This document shows, in pieces, positions 1-10,985 of a stretch of DNA of 64,000 bases. The DNA is taken from contig OX419341.1 of assembly GCA_948470475.1 (NCBI GenBank), forward strand, positions 16,043,542 to 16,107,541, written 5' to 3'. A program made the translations under genes and the position numbers. Numbering within the stretch: the first letter of the stretch is position 1; the number at the start of each line of letters is the position of its first letter. Below the pieces are notes generated by a model that worked only from the letters and a program-made list of their open reading frames with translations, did no database searches and was not told the origin of the DNA. The DNA is from Galaxea fascicularis. Its lineage: Eukaryota > Cnidaria > Anthozoa > Scleractinia > Euphylliidae.

Positions 1-541
1 TCTGCAAACAAGGATTTGTTATTTCAAGTTAAATCTAACCTTTCAAATATATAATGTTTTTGACAAAGCATGAAGCTGAGCTCATTTTTACCAGTGGGTA
101 GGAAATCTACCCGTTAGGGACGTAGGGATGCAACATAATAGGAATAATGTGTTTCAAAGAAAAAACGTGTCTGATTTCAGCTATAATAATAAATTTTTAA
201 AAAAATATACCCTGTTTGGAGTACTTGTCATCATTGGCAAGAAAGTTGGTGAAGTAACAGAAGCGGCTGCCTGGGCACTTGAATCGTTCTGCAAGCAAAG
301 ACATCTGTTCAAAAAATCTATGCAAACAGTATTGACAATACCAGTCTCATCTCTAAACAATAGGGAAACTTGCAATGTCTTCATTGTCAGGAGTTAAGGA
401 TTATGCGGGGCCAGACAGTGGAGGCGTGGAACTGAGCGTGAAATTGTAGAGACATAATATAGTTCAGAAAACGTTTGCGTGACCTTGTTTATGAAATAAA
501 ATATTCCCATTAAATGATCCACACTAAATCTTGAGCCTTAC

Positions 542-1287
542 TTGAAGACCGCAAGCCTCTTCATCTATCGTACTTCCAGAAGCATAGCTCCAGTGATCTA
601 CTTCTATTTCTTGTCGATCAAAAGACGAGGTCTCATCTCCAGGAGAGCTAAGTAAGTCATTGATGACCTACACGAAAGGAAAATGTTCCTAAATTTTCAA
701 AGATTTATGATATGATGTGAAATGGTGAAGCGCATTAAGCGTACAGAGCGATGTTTAACAAGGTAGAATTTTTGGCGAAGTTCCCAGTCATCAATTATTG
801 TCCTTTTCTAATGTTCATACATCTTTTATATTTTTAAATTCAGAGTTCATTCAAGTTGCAAAATAAGGGACAAGGTTACATTTTGAAACTAAGAAATACA
901 ACTAGCTGGAGAGTGCTGGATATATAAATAAGCTTAAATATATTAAAACAACAAGAAGCACGTGCTTACCTTCTTACGGGATCGCACAGAGCTCGAGGAA
1001 GACGGCTTTTGGGAGTTTTGTTTCATCCAAATAGTTGGAACAGAGCCTGGACGAAGTGTCCGTTGAGAACCTTCGACATGAAGGCTTCTTTCGAAGCACT
1101 CTTCTCCGAAATGTTCAGAGCAAACCATGAATCATCCTTGAGGATTGAAATTTGCTCGATGCGTTCTCACGAATCTTGCCCATTTGTTGCGTACACTCTT
1201 GTTTTTAGGACTTATGTGCACTGAAATTCCCCCTTCAAGATTGGAAGTATTGTTGCATCCTTGGACGACACATCGGCGGCCTGGCAT
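542..1287 (-). pseudogene. THAP-domain gene, first two exons, interrupted by a TGA
   Basis: Exon 1 runs from the ATG at 1287 to 970 and encodes a THAP zinc finger, a DNA-binding fold found in transposases and host regulators. It starts MPGRRCVVQGCNN (first cysteine pair, about residues 6-11), has the W..F.R core, and closes with CSEHF (final Cys and His). An in-frame TGA at 1134-1132 lies just before the CSEHF segment; a single change from CGA (Arg) would explain it. The exon ends at AAG with a GTAAGC donor. Exon 2 (667-542) has a good pyrimidine-rich acceptor, keeps phase 0, encodes 42 acidic and polar residues, and ends at a CAA/GTAAGG donor, so more exons lay further left, outside the window. 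The preserved splice sites suggest recent decay or a polymorphic stop. It could be a host gene or part of a THAP-type transposase; nothing here decides. Confidence 0.6.
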
Positions 1288-1595
1288 TTTCTTTAGGCTT
1301 TCGTACAAAGAACAATAACTTGCAAGTATTATAGCTTTGCAAATTAGCCATGTGGGGTTTTCGAGTTGAGAATCTGACGTCATTTCTGCTAACTAGCTTC
1401 CAAGCCCCTTACTACTCGGTTGGAACAGGCTTCATTAATGGCGGACAGCAAAACATCGAAAAATATGCTCCGAAAAAACAGACTTCCCGCCCTCTGATTG
1501 AAAAACGGTTTGGACAAGTAAGTAAGCCCAATACGAGGTTTCGAAAAATGCAATTTTATTAAAGTTCGAAAATTTGATCTTAGTGGCACTTTAAA

Positions 1596-2041
1596 GGCTG
1601 GTTTTCACTAGCGATGGAGTCGGAGTCGAACTTGTAAGCAGAGTCGTAAGAGCACTTATGACCTAGTGAAAATAAATAAGCGGAGTCATAAGCGCAACGG
1701 AATCTGAGTCAGAAGAATCAGAACATTTCCATTTTCTTACGACTCCGCTTACAACTCCGTCGCTTGCGTTCCGCTTATGATCTAGTGAAAACCAGATTGT
1801 CGGAGTCGGAAGCAGAAGCGGAAGAACCAACCAATCACAATGCTTGTTCTCACACTCTCCGATTACAGTTTGATACCAAAATAGCTCTTGTGACTCCGAC
1901 AATCTAGTTTTCACTAGATCATAAGCGATGGAGTTGTAAACAGGAATAGCCTTCTGCTTCCAACTGAGTCGATTTGATTTTCACGAGATCTTAACGCTGT
2001 ATGCTTCTGATTATGACTCCGTCACTAGTGAAAACCAGCTC
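1596..2041. mobile_element. MITE with 14-bp terminal inverted repeats and an internal palindrome
   Basis: CTGGTTTTCACTAG at 1598 is mirrored exactly at 2025-2038. The interior is built from variants of the words GGAGTCG, CTTATGA and CTAGTGAAAA in both orientations. A second, inner inverted repeat (34-bp arms at 1772-1805 and 1894-1927, one mismatch) encloses an 88-bp loop, as if one copy had inserted in another. Flanks are TTTAAAGG on the left and, read inward, TTTAGAG on the right, so a clear target duplication is not visible. No coding capacity. Confidence 0.7.
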
Positions 2042-2728
2042 TAAATCTCCAGAGATTGTGATGCGGACACTTCAAAAGGCGTGACCTGTAAACATAATTT
2101 AAGCGGCAAGGGACCCACAGAATAAATTAGTTTGCCCTTTTGTATGCAAATACGCTGGCAGTGTACATGTAAAAAGGGTATTTTAAACAAAAAACTCGTA
2201 GCTGTAAGTAAAAACAAAGATACGCATAAACATACACAAACAAAGCGGCTTTTGCAATCAAACCTGGAATTTTGGTTAAGAAAAAAAAACAGCAATTCGC
2301 ATTGCATTGCAGACAGCTTATCCACGCTCCTACTCCTCTACCTTGCGCATGACCCCTCCCAAACCAAACACTTTTATTGCTCAGGGTATCTTTTCAACTT
2401 AGTTTAATTTTTGCAGTTTTTTGGTCAAAATCATTGCATTCTCGCCTTATTTTTTTCGGAATGTTCTATCTGCAAACATCACTGTTGTCATTGTAACAGA
2501 AGGAGAAGTGAGAATCCGTGGTAAAGTGTCTTTTCTTTTGATTGCTTGCAGTATTTATGATCTTATCGTATGTTTTTTAAAACATCACATCTTGACTGAG
2601 GAGACAAGAATGAGGATTAGTGATAAACATTTCAAAGTGGAAGGAACTGAAACTCAAGTTTACACAAACAAAACTCTCTTTTCTTTTTGACAGTTAAAGA
2701 GGACAACGTATTGATTATGAGCGTTTTG
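2042..2728. other. No gene recognised
   Basis: A+T-rich sequence with short ORFs on both strands. None has a recognisable motif or credible splice context. Confidence 0.5.
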
Positions 2729-3006
2729 CTAAGAGTTAGGTAGTGCTGAAAAGCACTGTTTTTTTAGCTTGAACCTTCTTCTTTCTCCTTTACCCTCCAT
2801 TAAGGCGGAAGCAAGGACAACGTGGCAGTAAGGACACTTCAGTTCTTTGTAGGCAGGAATCGTCTGAAAATAGTCAAACATGCATTTTTGGTGGGTAAAG
2901 AGACCACAGCAAAGTCTTTTATGCAGTGTTTCTCTATGCCGCTTTCTCCTTCCATCCCTCCAATGTTTCCTCACTGTAAACAAATAAAACAACGTTCTGT
3001 AGGCAT
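2729..3006 (-). pseudogene. Possible RING-like zinc-finger remnant
   Basis: The minus frame from 2992 contains CCGLFTHQKC and, 17 residues later, CPYC: a spacing like the second half of a RING finger. A CFIC pair that could supply the first half lies just upstream (about 2990) but in another frame, next to a possible acceptor (TTTGTTTACAG). If real this is a frameshifted relic; the resemblance may be chance. No neighbouring exons were found. Confidence 0.25.
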
Positions 3007-3308
3007 CTTACAACTTGAGGCAGGCTTCACAAGTGCTTTGTGACATTCACAAAGTCTGTTAATTTTGTGACTTAGAACACATTGTATACAACTTTAGTGA
3101 AAAGTGGTACTCATTGTCTTTGTCCTTCCGACCCCTTGATTTCTGAACAAAAGACGCTTAATAAAAACATACAACTAGAAGCAACTCATTTGTTGAAAAA
3201 CACAACTTTCAAGCGAATGAAACGCGTTATTTTCTCGGTAAAAAACAATGATTGGACACCCTCATATTTTAACAATGACTAAAAAAGGAACCCATGTAAA
3301 AAAAAAAA

Positions 3309-3420
3309 AATAGTCGGGATCCCAGATGGGATCCCAGGTGGGTTCCCAGGTGGGATCCTGGGTGAAACCAATTATATTGATCACATGTTTGAAGGTGGGA
3401 TGCCAGGTGGGATTTGAGAT
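3309..3420. repeat. Minisatellite of the GGGATCCCA type
   Basis: Imperfect tandem copies of a roughly 9-10-bp unit (GGGATCCCAGAT, GGGATCCCAGGT, GGGTTCCCAGGT) follow a run of A at about 3297-3310. A related tract occurs in the opposite orientation at 9679-9833, where it is also followed by a T-rich tract and the word TTTTTTACAT. Confidence 0.7.
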
Positions 3421-3550
3421 GGATTCTTAAGCAGGCCCCTAAAGGTGAGATTCTGTGCATGATTGAACTGGATTTTAAATTAGTGAGGTGAAATATTAGA
3501 ATTACTATTACGAGCAAACAGGATCAGAGATGGGTTAAACACTCGTTTAA

Positions 3551-4558
3551 TTACGCTAAAACCTTAGGACCTGACAACCCCAAACTCAAAGGAGTGGGTG
3601 AAAGTCTGCTTGTGATGGAATTGAGGATTTTAAATTTATGGGCGGTGGACAGAGTGAGATAAACTAAATAAGCATCACTTTTCCAGTCGCCTTGAGCTTT
3701 AATAAATGCTGTAGGTGCTTCACAGGAGAAGGCAAAGGTCGCACCACTTGTACGAAAGCTATGCGAGGAAAAGTGCACCGGAGCGATGCCTTAATGAATG
3801 CGTTATACTGGTGAGCCAGAATAGGCCTATAAGTGCCCTGCGATTTACAAAATAACCGAGAACTAGGTAGTAGCTGTACACTGGCTAAATACTGTTGGAG
3901 CGCAGTCAACAGGCAAAGAGGAGAACCCGGAATATGGGGCAAGGGAATTTCCAACTGCCGCTTGCGAAATTGTATGGTCTTGGTATGTGTGAGACGTAAC
4001 AAAGCCCCCTGTGAGGTGAAAGTGACGTTAGAGGGCGTTAAGTGACAAGCCTGCAGATCGGCGCTGTCGGACAACTGATAGGGCACTAAATTGGATATAC
4101 GCAAGAATGAAAAAAAAAAGCTACTAAAAACAAAGCGTGCATACATACATGCAAATGAGTGTGGAAATCAAAATGACTGAATAATCTTAACAAAATCTCA
4201 ATAGTGATTGGTTCTTTCCGAGCTACACAATCTCCCAAAATTCGAGGTTGGCAAGGTAAATATCATAGTCTTGAAGATAAGCAAGACTGGTCCCAAACGA
4301 GCGATTGATGTGCGTGATTATTCCTAAAAATTAACAACTGAGTGATACGAAGACAATGAGAATAAGTAAATACATGGTTTTAGACACCTGAAAAGGATTT
4401 AAGTTGAAATACTTACAGAACAACAAATAACTATGCAAATAAGTTCTCATGGAGCACTTCATAGAATTACGAAATGCGTGAGTCTGAATTGATCGCAGGT
4501 ACTGCTGCAAAGACTGTAAGGCATCGTTGGGATCTGTGAACGAAATGGTGAAACACAT
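3551..4558 (-). pseudogene. Tyrosine recombinase of the DIRS-like element, frameshifted
   Basis: Three pieces: a helical N-terminal core-binding part (4558-4331), the front of the catalytic domain (4146-3778), and the C-terminal catalytic end (3778-3551) with HSFRTSGAT (the H-x-x-R box) and WKSDAYLVYL (nucleophile region). A frameshift near 3760 separates the last two. In DIRS elements this enzyme inserts a circular DNA intermediate. The copy is broken. Confidence 0.75.
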
Positions 4559-4644
4559 AATGGAATTCTGAAAATATGTTACTTGCCAACTCTAAGTTAA
4601 GTGAAAAAGGTGACCAATATAAAGTGACAAAGGAGCAAATGTCG

Positions 4645-4863
4645 CTAATATGTGGTGAAAGCGAACATCGAATCATCAGGGAAAACTTGACGGAGATCCA
4701 GGGATGTGACCACATGCTCCACGTAGGCTGCATAAGTGTCAGCTAAATGGTAGCGGCTTAAGGAATCAGCTAACACGTTGGATTTACCACAGATGTGGCG
4801 CGCGACTAAATGGATGTTGTTTAAGGCTAACAACAACCAAATTTCTCGGAGACAACACTGCAT
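4645..4863 (-). pseudogene. RNase H end of the DIRS-like element
   Basis: The segment HICGKSNVLADSLSRYH is the usual terminus of the RNase H domain in DIRS and gypsy-type elements (G-x-x-N-x-x-A-D-x-L-S-R). It sits between the RT and recombinase remains in the correct order, in a different frame from both. Confidence 0.7.
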
Positions 4864-5338
4864 GAAATGATCTGAAGATCGCTGATTGTTAAGCGCGTAT
4901 ACGCTGACCTGATTGTCAGGATTGTCAGGATCTCAACAGTACAGCCACGCAATCGATCGTGCCACAACTTTAAAGATACGAGGATGGTGAGCAACTCTAA
5001 CTGGTTAATGTTCAGTTTTTGGGTAACAATTAAAGGCGGAAATGGGGCGTGGAAAAATTCTCACACCACAGGCATCAAGGCAAGCATCACATGCAAATAA
5101 ATCGGGATTGGAAACAGTCGCATTCGTCGGAATCACTGAAACCCCATTGTAGTGTTGAAGGAAATGTTTCCACCAAATGAGGTCCCTGTGGATAGTGTCA
5201 TTGACAGTATACTGCTGATGTCTGGGGCGAGCAAAACAGGAATGTAACGCGTTAAGTAAATGACAGCTGAAAGCGCGTCCGGGACAAACACAAGCAGTAA
5301 CAAAGGCTAGCTTCCCTAATAGTTGTTGTAACTCTCGC

Positions 5339-5700
5339 TTAGAGAAATGTCGTAATTAGCCATGAAGAGAGGAGATCCTGAAGTTCTTCCAGCTGAAATT
5401 CTGGAACAGTTAATGTCATGTTGAAAGTGTTGACAAAAACCTCTAAGTAGGTCATTTCATGTGTTGGCGGAGTGTCTTTGTCGAGCGATGATTGTAATCC
5501 GAGCTCTGAGAACAACTGTGTCATGTGATCGAAGGAACGTTCGGCGAGTTCTGGAGATTCTGCCCCGTAAAAATCGTCAATGTAGACATCTGCTAAGACA
5601 CCTTCTTCGTTCAAGAAATAAGAGACTGCTTTAGTGGTCTGCTGGCAAGCTAGAGTAGCTGAACGGAGACCAAACGGCATGACATGCGTGGTTGATTGCG
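5339..5700 (-). pseudogene. Reverse transcriptase fragment of the DIRS-like element
   Basis: Contains MPFGLRSA and, 28 residues after it, the catalytic box VYIDDF (the YxDD motif), followed by the palm-domain segment leading to a Y-L-x-V-x-V box. Fingers and most of the palm before MPFGL are absent. The downstream stretch 4864-5338 is frameshifted. An RT of this size cannot be active. Confidence 0.75.
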
Positions 5701-6351
5701 TAAGTGTTGATGCGTGAAAAAGGTTTGTGATCTCCCACTAATTGCATTATAGTCAGACCATGAAAGTCTACCCTGGTCGATTGCTGTGGCAATCGACGAG
5801 TGAAAGCTACGAACGCTAGACCAGTGGTAAGTAGATGCGTGTGCCGTTAGCAATTGGAGGTGCTTGGTGAGACCTGGCTTGCATTCATCTGGTTGCTGTT
5901 TTTGGAATTCTAAGAAACCATTAACAAAATCGGGAAGAGCTAAGGTTTCATAAGTAATCATACCTTTAGACGAGATGACAAAGTTGTTCGGGAGGGTTAA
6001 CCCAGGTTTCTTCTTTTTCCGGAGTTGTTCTAACGTTGGGATGCCTGAACCGAGGGCGCTGTCAGGGGTGGAAGTGAGAGCATCCTGTAACAGGCATGGC
6101 TGTCCTGAAGAAGGTGTCTGCGATTCGGCAGAAACACTCTTTACTTTTGCCAAATCCAATTGGGCTCTAGTGATTTCCAGTTCCATTTTGAGGTTTTCGT
6201 TCTTTACTCTTTCGAGTTCCAGAAGTGACTCTATAGAGGGTGCGTGTGGTAGTTGAGTCTTGGTAGATTTCACTGTTGTTTTCGCTGCTAGTCGTTTGGA
6301 TTTTTTCGGACGGGTGCCGGGTTCAATGCCGTCGGCGTCCAAGGATGCCAT
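5690..6351 (-). pseudogene. gag-like ORF of the DIRS-like element
   Basis: The ORF begins MASLDADGIEPG with a basic stretch (PKKSKRLAAK) and a predicted coiled coil around residues 40-75 (LLELERVKNENLKMEL), followed by a Ser/Thr-rich linker and a conserved-looking block ending near FTHQHLRNQP. This basic/coiled-coil/globular arrangement fits ORF1 of DIRS-type elements, which is thought to act like Gag in particle formation. After about residue 215 the frame becomes overlapping reverse-transcriptase sequence, marking a deletion that removed the gag end and the RT N-terminus. Assignment rests mainly on position in front of the RT. Confidence 0.5.
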
Positions 6352-6814
6352 AAGTGCAGATAGATTTTCAACGTTGTAGACGTAATCATCTGTCTAATTT
6401 ACTGGCCATGACGATGAGAGAAGAAAGGATGAAGGATATGCTAGGTAAAAGGAGTATAGCACAAGGTTTCGATCACTGATGCTTTCACTTACAAAGAGTT
6501 CCAAGAATGAGATACTCGATACAAAATACTCAATTAAAAAAGGCTTATCTGGTACAAGCTATCTGTTACAGAAATTCCATGCATATTAATTAAACCTTTT
6601 AACAAGTACATTAAAACACTCTACAAGAATGTCAACACTTATAATGTGCTTCAATTAATCATATAAAATAAAAATATAACTGCACCAAACAGTGATCTTG
6701 TACCAACAGGGGAAAGTTATTTATTACTATATCATCAATAGTAATAAAATTTTTAATCATACAATGAGAAATGCAAAATGTTTGATAAACACATAAAAAT
6801 ACTTGTAATAAATT
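6352..6814. other. A+T-rich stretch without a gene
   Basis: No ORF or repeat of note. It may include the 5' untranslated part of the DIRS-like element, but no terminal repeat was seen. Confidence 0.4.
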
Positions 6815-7388
6815 TCAACATTTGTCAACGATTTTTTGCTGTATATTCATCGGTTCCTTTTTAAAGTTGTTCAGGGTCTCCTCCTCAGTCCACTGGAAAT
6901 AGTGAGCAAGATGGGGTGTTAAAACAAACACAACAGAGAATTAAAAGAGAGATTATAAACACAATTAAAACTCTGACAGCATTATATTTGTTTAATTCAA
7001 CTTTCTTTCTGATAATTAAATCTACCATTTCTCCCTCGTAATTACAAACATTTCATGTGAAGCTTAATGAAGATCATGTATGATAACCTCAAATTAGGTT
7101 TTGAATGTGAGGTCCAAAATAATTATTAGAGTACCAACAAGGAAATAATAGGTTATAATATATGCTTTGAGAACTTACATGTACACTGAATGGCACCAAG
7201 GATATTTTTGTCAAGGGCTTTTTTTCCATTTTGACCAGAGATATTTGATGATGCCTGTGTCTCAAGGTCATTTAGGATGTTTAGAAGGTTAAAAGCTAGA
7301 GATTTTGGAATACCCTTCGGCTGCTCCTCTGCCCTCCTGATGACCTCTGGCGAGGCCTGGACACCAAACTTCCAGTACCCAATATACC
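6815..7388 (-). pseudogene. Two orphan exons of an unrecognised gene
   Basis: An exon-like block starts at 7388 after the acceptor TATATTCAG and encodes about 68 residues including GYWKFGVQASPEVI and a helical, polar tail, ending near strong donor GTAAGT at 7178-7173. A second block (6892-6815) follows acceptor ATTTCCAG and encodes WTEEETLNNFKKEP then a TGA stop 25 codons in. The donor leaves phase 1 whereas the terminal exon reads in phase 0, so either an exon between them is missing or this is a pseudogene. No domain recognised. Confidence 0.35.
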
Positions 7389-7532
7389 CTGAATATACAA
7401 GTAAAACAACTGGCCATTTAGAGCTAATTAGTTACATGTAACAGGATGTCATAAAAGTATACACAGTGATTTTTTTTGCAGGTTAATTATTACATTTTAT
7501 CTTATACAGTATTATTTATGTTACAGCTATCA

Positions 7533-7790
7533 TCAACCCACCACCGGTGTTTTGAAACTCGCAAGAAAGAACACATCAGGAATGTGAAAACTTGTGCTAA
7601 TGGATCGCGCATTGCGAAACATGCGTGGTCATTCAACCATCGCATAGATTTTGATAATTCTAGCGTCATTAACAAAGGCTCTTTTCGCATTACAAAAACC
7701 TCGGAGGTTTGGCACACCTCTGATACCAAGCATGCTGACAATAATTCTAAGCCAATCCCAAACCAGTTTAGTATTCTTTTCAAACAATAG
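7533..7790 (+). pseudogene. Penelope-like element GIY-YIG endonuclease fragment
   Basis: The frame shows CFETRKKEHIRNV, then SRIAKHAWSFNHRIDFDN, then R-I-T-K-T-S-E-V and a terminal NPI-like segment. This R-x-x-EH ... HA-x-x-x-NH-x-I-D-(W/F) pattern is the C-terminal half of the GIY-YIG endonuclease at the end of Penelope-like retroelements, which cuts target DNA. The GIY and YIG motifs and the RT are absent, so it is a 5'-truncated relic. It ends in TAG. Confidence 0.65.
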
Positions 7791-8009
7791 TCAACTAGTT
7801 TACACGTTTATACTTTACTTTTGTTCTTCCCATTGTTTTTATTTCACCTTTTTTTTCGGTTTTTTTATCCATTGAAGGCTGGAGACTGAGAAGCTGAAAG
7901 CTCATTTTACTTTTTAAAACTTTTCTAGCCAGCAAATGTTTTTATCTTTTGAATATGTCCTATCCTGGCTACACTTCAATTTTTAATTATATTGTTCTTC
8001 TCTGATTAG

Positions 8010-9551
8010 GTGAAAAGGCAATCACTATGAATGCCCACCAATTGCGCCATTTCGTCTATTTTGTAAGGCTTTATGGTCCTTTGTGGGTGTACTCTTGTTT
8101 TGGCTTTGAAACCATGAATGGCTGTTTAACAAGCTTGATCCATGGAACAAGACACATTGCAGAACAGGTGCCTCCAGCCTTAAATTTGTAGCTGAAGTAA
8201 CAAAAGTATTTGTTTAAAGGCTACTTAGAAGTGTTAGTATTCTTTTTAAAGTACGTGATTGTTTAAATTGTTGTGTGTTCTTTGAACATCTTAAAACATC
8301 ATATTATTTCCCTTTTCATACTGTAGGTAGCATTTGCACTGTCAGTTTCGAGAAATCTTCCATCTCTTGTCACAAAACTGAATCCCTCACTCAACTCTAC
8401 ATCAGTGATGAAATTTACAAAGAGTTGTCATGTGAACACTCGAGGTAAATAAGAGCTGTTGCAGAGGTGGATATTAAGAATTATTTTTGTAATTCTATAC
8501 TGTTAATCAACACTGTACTTTGGTCAAGCTAATTATGAAATAAGACAAGGAAATTAGTCTCCCTTGTTTATAGAATTATTACACAGCCGTCCTCTTAGAA
8601 TGACTGAAGGGTGACTAAAGGCTCCTCTCTAAGAAATCTTAAGCGTTCGCAGGATTGCAAACTTATTCAAGTTGCCCAAAGGCAAAAGTAAGTTGCCTGT
8701 GGCACGTGGACTCTGCTAGAGCACGGCTCTGTATTAAAAGCTTTAAGTTATGGAAATGTTACATGCCATTAATATTCACTGACAATGTTTAAAGCTTTTT
8801 AGGGCTGCTGTGTCTGTCATACAAGTGCATTAACATTTGAAGTCAATGAAAAATTATGCTACTTTTTGGTACAAATCGTTTATTTGGAACATGAACATGT
8901 ACATGATGAATGAATGAATAACTTTGTTAATGTGTCGGGTAGATCTAGTTTACATATACATAAACTGATTGAGGACACCTAACTACATCCAGAAATTAGT
9001 GTCATTTCATTTCCTTTGTCAATGTTGTCTAATAAATTTGTATTATTTTATGTATTTACATCTGTTTATTTCATTTTCGCGTCTGTCCTAAGCTTTGAAT
9101 GCCAGCCTGGGTAATTTTTCCTTGGAAAGCCAAAGAGTGAGCATTTCAAGCCAGAACATAGGGACGCCCTTAGCACCTTTTTTGCCTGTCAGAGGATGTT
9201 CTTGCCAACAAAGTTGATATGTATTACCGTTTGAAGGTGAGGAGGCAAACAATCACCTGTTTGCTATGTGAGAGAGCTAAAACGACCTGTAGTTACACAG
9301 TCTTATATCAGGACAGCAGTAATGAAAGCCAGTTTGGAGAGATCTGTTGTTATGTCCACCACCAAGGTTTATCCCTGGCCATTGTCAAGCAGCAGAGGAC
9401 AGTGCCTGGTTCTTTTAAATCACATGTCTCAAGTCGTGTACTGTAACATTTTTGTTGCTGTAAACTTGGGGATATTTGTGTGAAGGTGGAAGTTGCTGGG
9501 AAAAATGATGTGTTCATAAGGAGATTCCCTAATCTGGTTGACAGAAATTAG
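8010..9551 (+). pseudogene. Degenerate EnSpm/CACTA-like transposase, C-terminal exons
   Basis: Exon 8010-8167 (acceptor TCTGATTAG, donor after GAACAG) encodes a block with LRHFVYFVRLYGPLW and FGFETMNGCL plus HGTRHIAEQ, resembling the conserved C-terminal H..L..(Y/W)GPLW...F.FE..NG region of animal EnSpm-type transposases. Exon 8327-8444 continues in phase (VAFALSVSRNLPS). A later block at about 9190-9551 has YYRLKVRRQ, a SYTVLYQ segment, FGEICCYV and VKVEVAGKND, like the terminal domain of the same family, but with a stop at 9444. The catalytic part is not visible. Relation to the family is from remembered motif patterns, so moderate confidence. Confidence 0.5.
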
Positions 9552-9678
9552 CTTTACATGTACCTTACAGACAGAAATCAGTATGGTTATACATGCAGAT
9601 GACCAAAAAGAATATTATTTGATGAAGTTGAACATGGCATATTGTACAAGTACATTGTGTCCATATATACTGTGCTGC

Positions 9679-9833
9679 ATCTGGGAAATCCCACCCCAGA
9701 TCCCAACTGTCCCACACAGGATCCCAATGTTTCTGCCTGTGATCCCAACTTTCTTGCCCAGAGTCCCTACTGTCTCGTTCGGGATCCCTACTGTCCCACC
9801 CAGTATCCCACCCATCCGGCTTGGGATCCCAGA
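9679..9833. repeat. Minisatellite of the GGGATCCCA type, second tract
   Basis: Tandem GATCCCA-x5-TCCCACC-type units, in opposite orientation to the 3309 tract. It directly abuts the 5' side of the LINE that follows. A short proline-rich ORF read through it is an artefact of the repeat. Confidence 0.7.
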
Positions 9834-10055
9834 TTAATTTTTTACATAGGAACAGACTGCAGCTGGCTCGACTAAAGAATGCTTCCTTACTCAGATATCG
9901 TGGAAAACGGTCTGGTAAGAAGAGGAATATATGTCTTCATTCTTTGATTACCGTGTTAACCGGTCGTCGTTGTGTAACACCTTTGCGACCTTCTGGTCCG
10001 CGAATTCAAACTTTGATCCGTTTCATCATCTGTTGATCTTGGAACCGCAATTGGA

Positions 10056-10985
10056 TTGCGAGCTCAACGTTCCGTGGCTTTTTCACTTCTCAATGCACGA
10101 TCTGTTAAGAACAAGCGCCTTTTAATTAAAGATTGGGTTGTTGATAACAACATTGATATACTGGCCTTGACTGAAACCTGGCTTCAACCTGATAACAAAG
10201 ATGACCACATTATTGGTGAACTCACACCGACTGGTTATTCATTTTATCATTCTCCTAGACAAACCAGAGGTGGCGGTGTTGGTATTCTAATAAAGGATGG
10301 TTTCGACATTTCCAGATCTACTGTCTCTACACACCGATTTCAAACGTTTGAGTTCATGGATATGCAAATTGAAACCTCCTTATCCGGAAGTGTTTGCATC
10401 GTCATTATATATCGGCCCCCTTTGTCGTCAAATCGTGATTGCACCACCGATCGTTTTATGGTTGAATTCGGAAGTCTTCTAGAACAATATGTCACGGTTT
10501 CATCCAGCCTCCTGACTACCGGTGACTTTAATCTTCACCTTGACAATAATCTTGATAAATCTTCACAGGATTTTCTAGCTCCCATTGACTCGTTTAATTT
10601 GAAGCAACATGTATGTTCTCCTTCTCACCATGCTGGTCACATATTGGATCTCCTCATAACAAGAGATGATGATCAATTAGTTACATCTGTTTCTATTCAT
10701 GACGCCGCTTTCTCTGACCATTTTGTTGTTAATTGTGCTTTGTCCATGGAGAAACCTTCGTTTACAAGGAAACAAATTATTTATTGTAGTTTTAAGAACT
10801 TTGATATCGATCTTTTCATCAGTGACATTCGAGGCTCTTCCCTCATCAGTGATCCACCCAATGAACTTGATGATCTTGTCGCACTTTATGATTCTGAGCT
10901 ATCTGGAATCTTTAATAGACATGTTCCCATTAAGAAGCGTACCGTTACCATTCGCCCAGCGGCACCTTGGTACTCAGAAGAATTA
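10056..10985 (+). pseudogene. LINE APE-type endonuclease domain
   Basis: Apurinic-endonuclease fold with LNARSVKNK (residue 12 on), TETWL, the GGGVGIL strand, IYRPP, TTGDFNLHL and FSDHF: all catalytic boxes of LINE endonucleases, which nick the target for primed reverse transcription. The frame is clean for about 310 codons until the SINE tail interrupts it after WYSEELNK. The true ORF started further upstream; a frameshift lies near 10040-10056. After the SINE the same polypeptide resumes at about 11260. Confidence 0.85.

Larger units (their letters stand above)
3551..6351 (-). mobile_element. Degenerate DIRS-like retroelement
   Basis: On the minus strand, in the order expected for DIRS-type elements, come a gag-like ORF, a reverse-transcriptase piece, the end of an RNase H domain and a tyrosine recombinase replacing a DDE integrase. 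The frame is broken repeatedly, and the N-terminal half of the reverse transcriptase is missing where the gag-like ORF runs straight into the motif MPFGLRSA. The split direct repeats or inverted termini typical of DIRS were not located, so the ends are only the limits of the coding remains. Confidence 0.75.

Noticed and set aside
9538..9837. Proline-rich ORF on the plus strand
   Set aside because: It is a translation of the GGGATCCCA minisatellite; the opposite strand and other frames are equally open.
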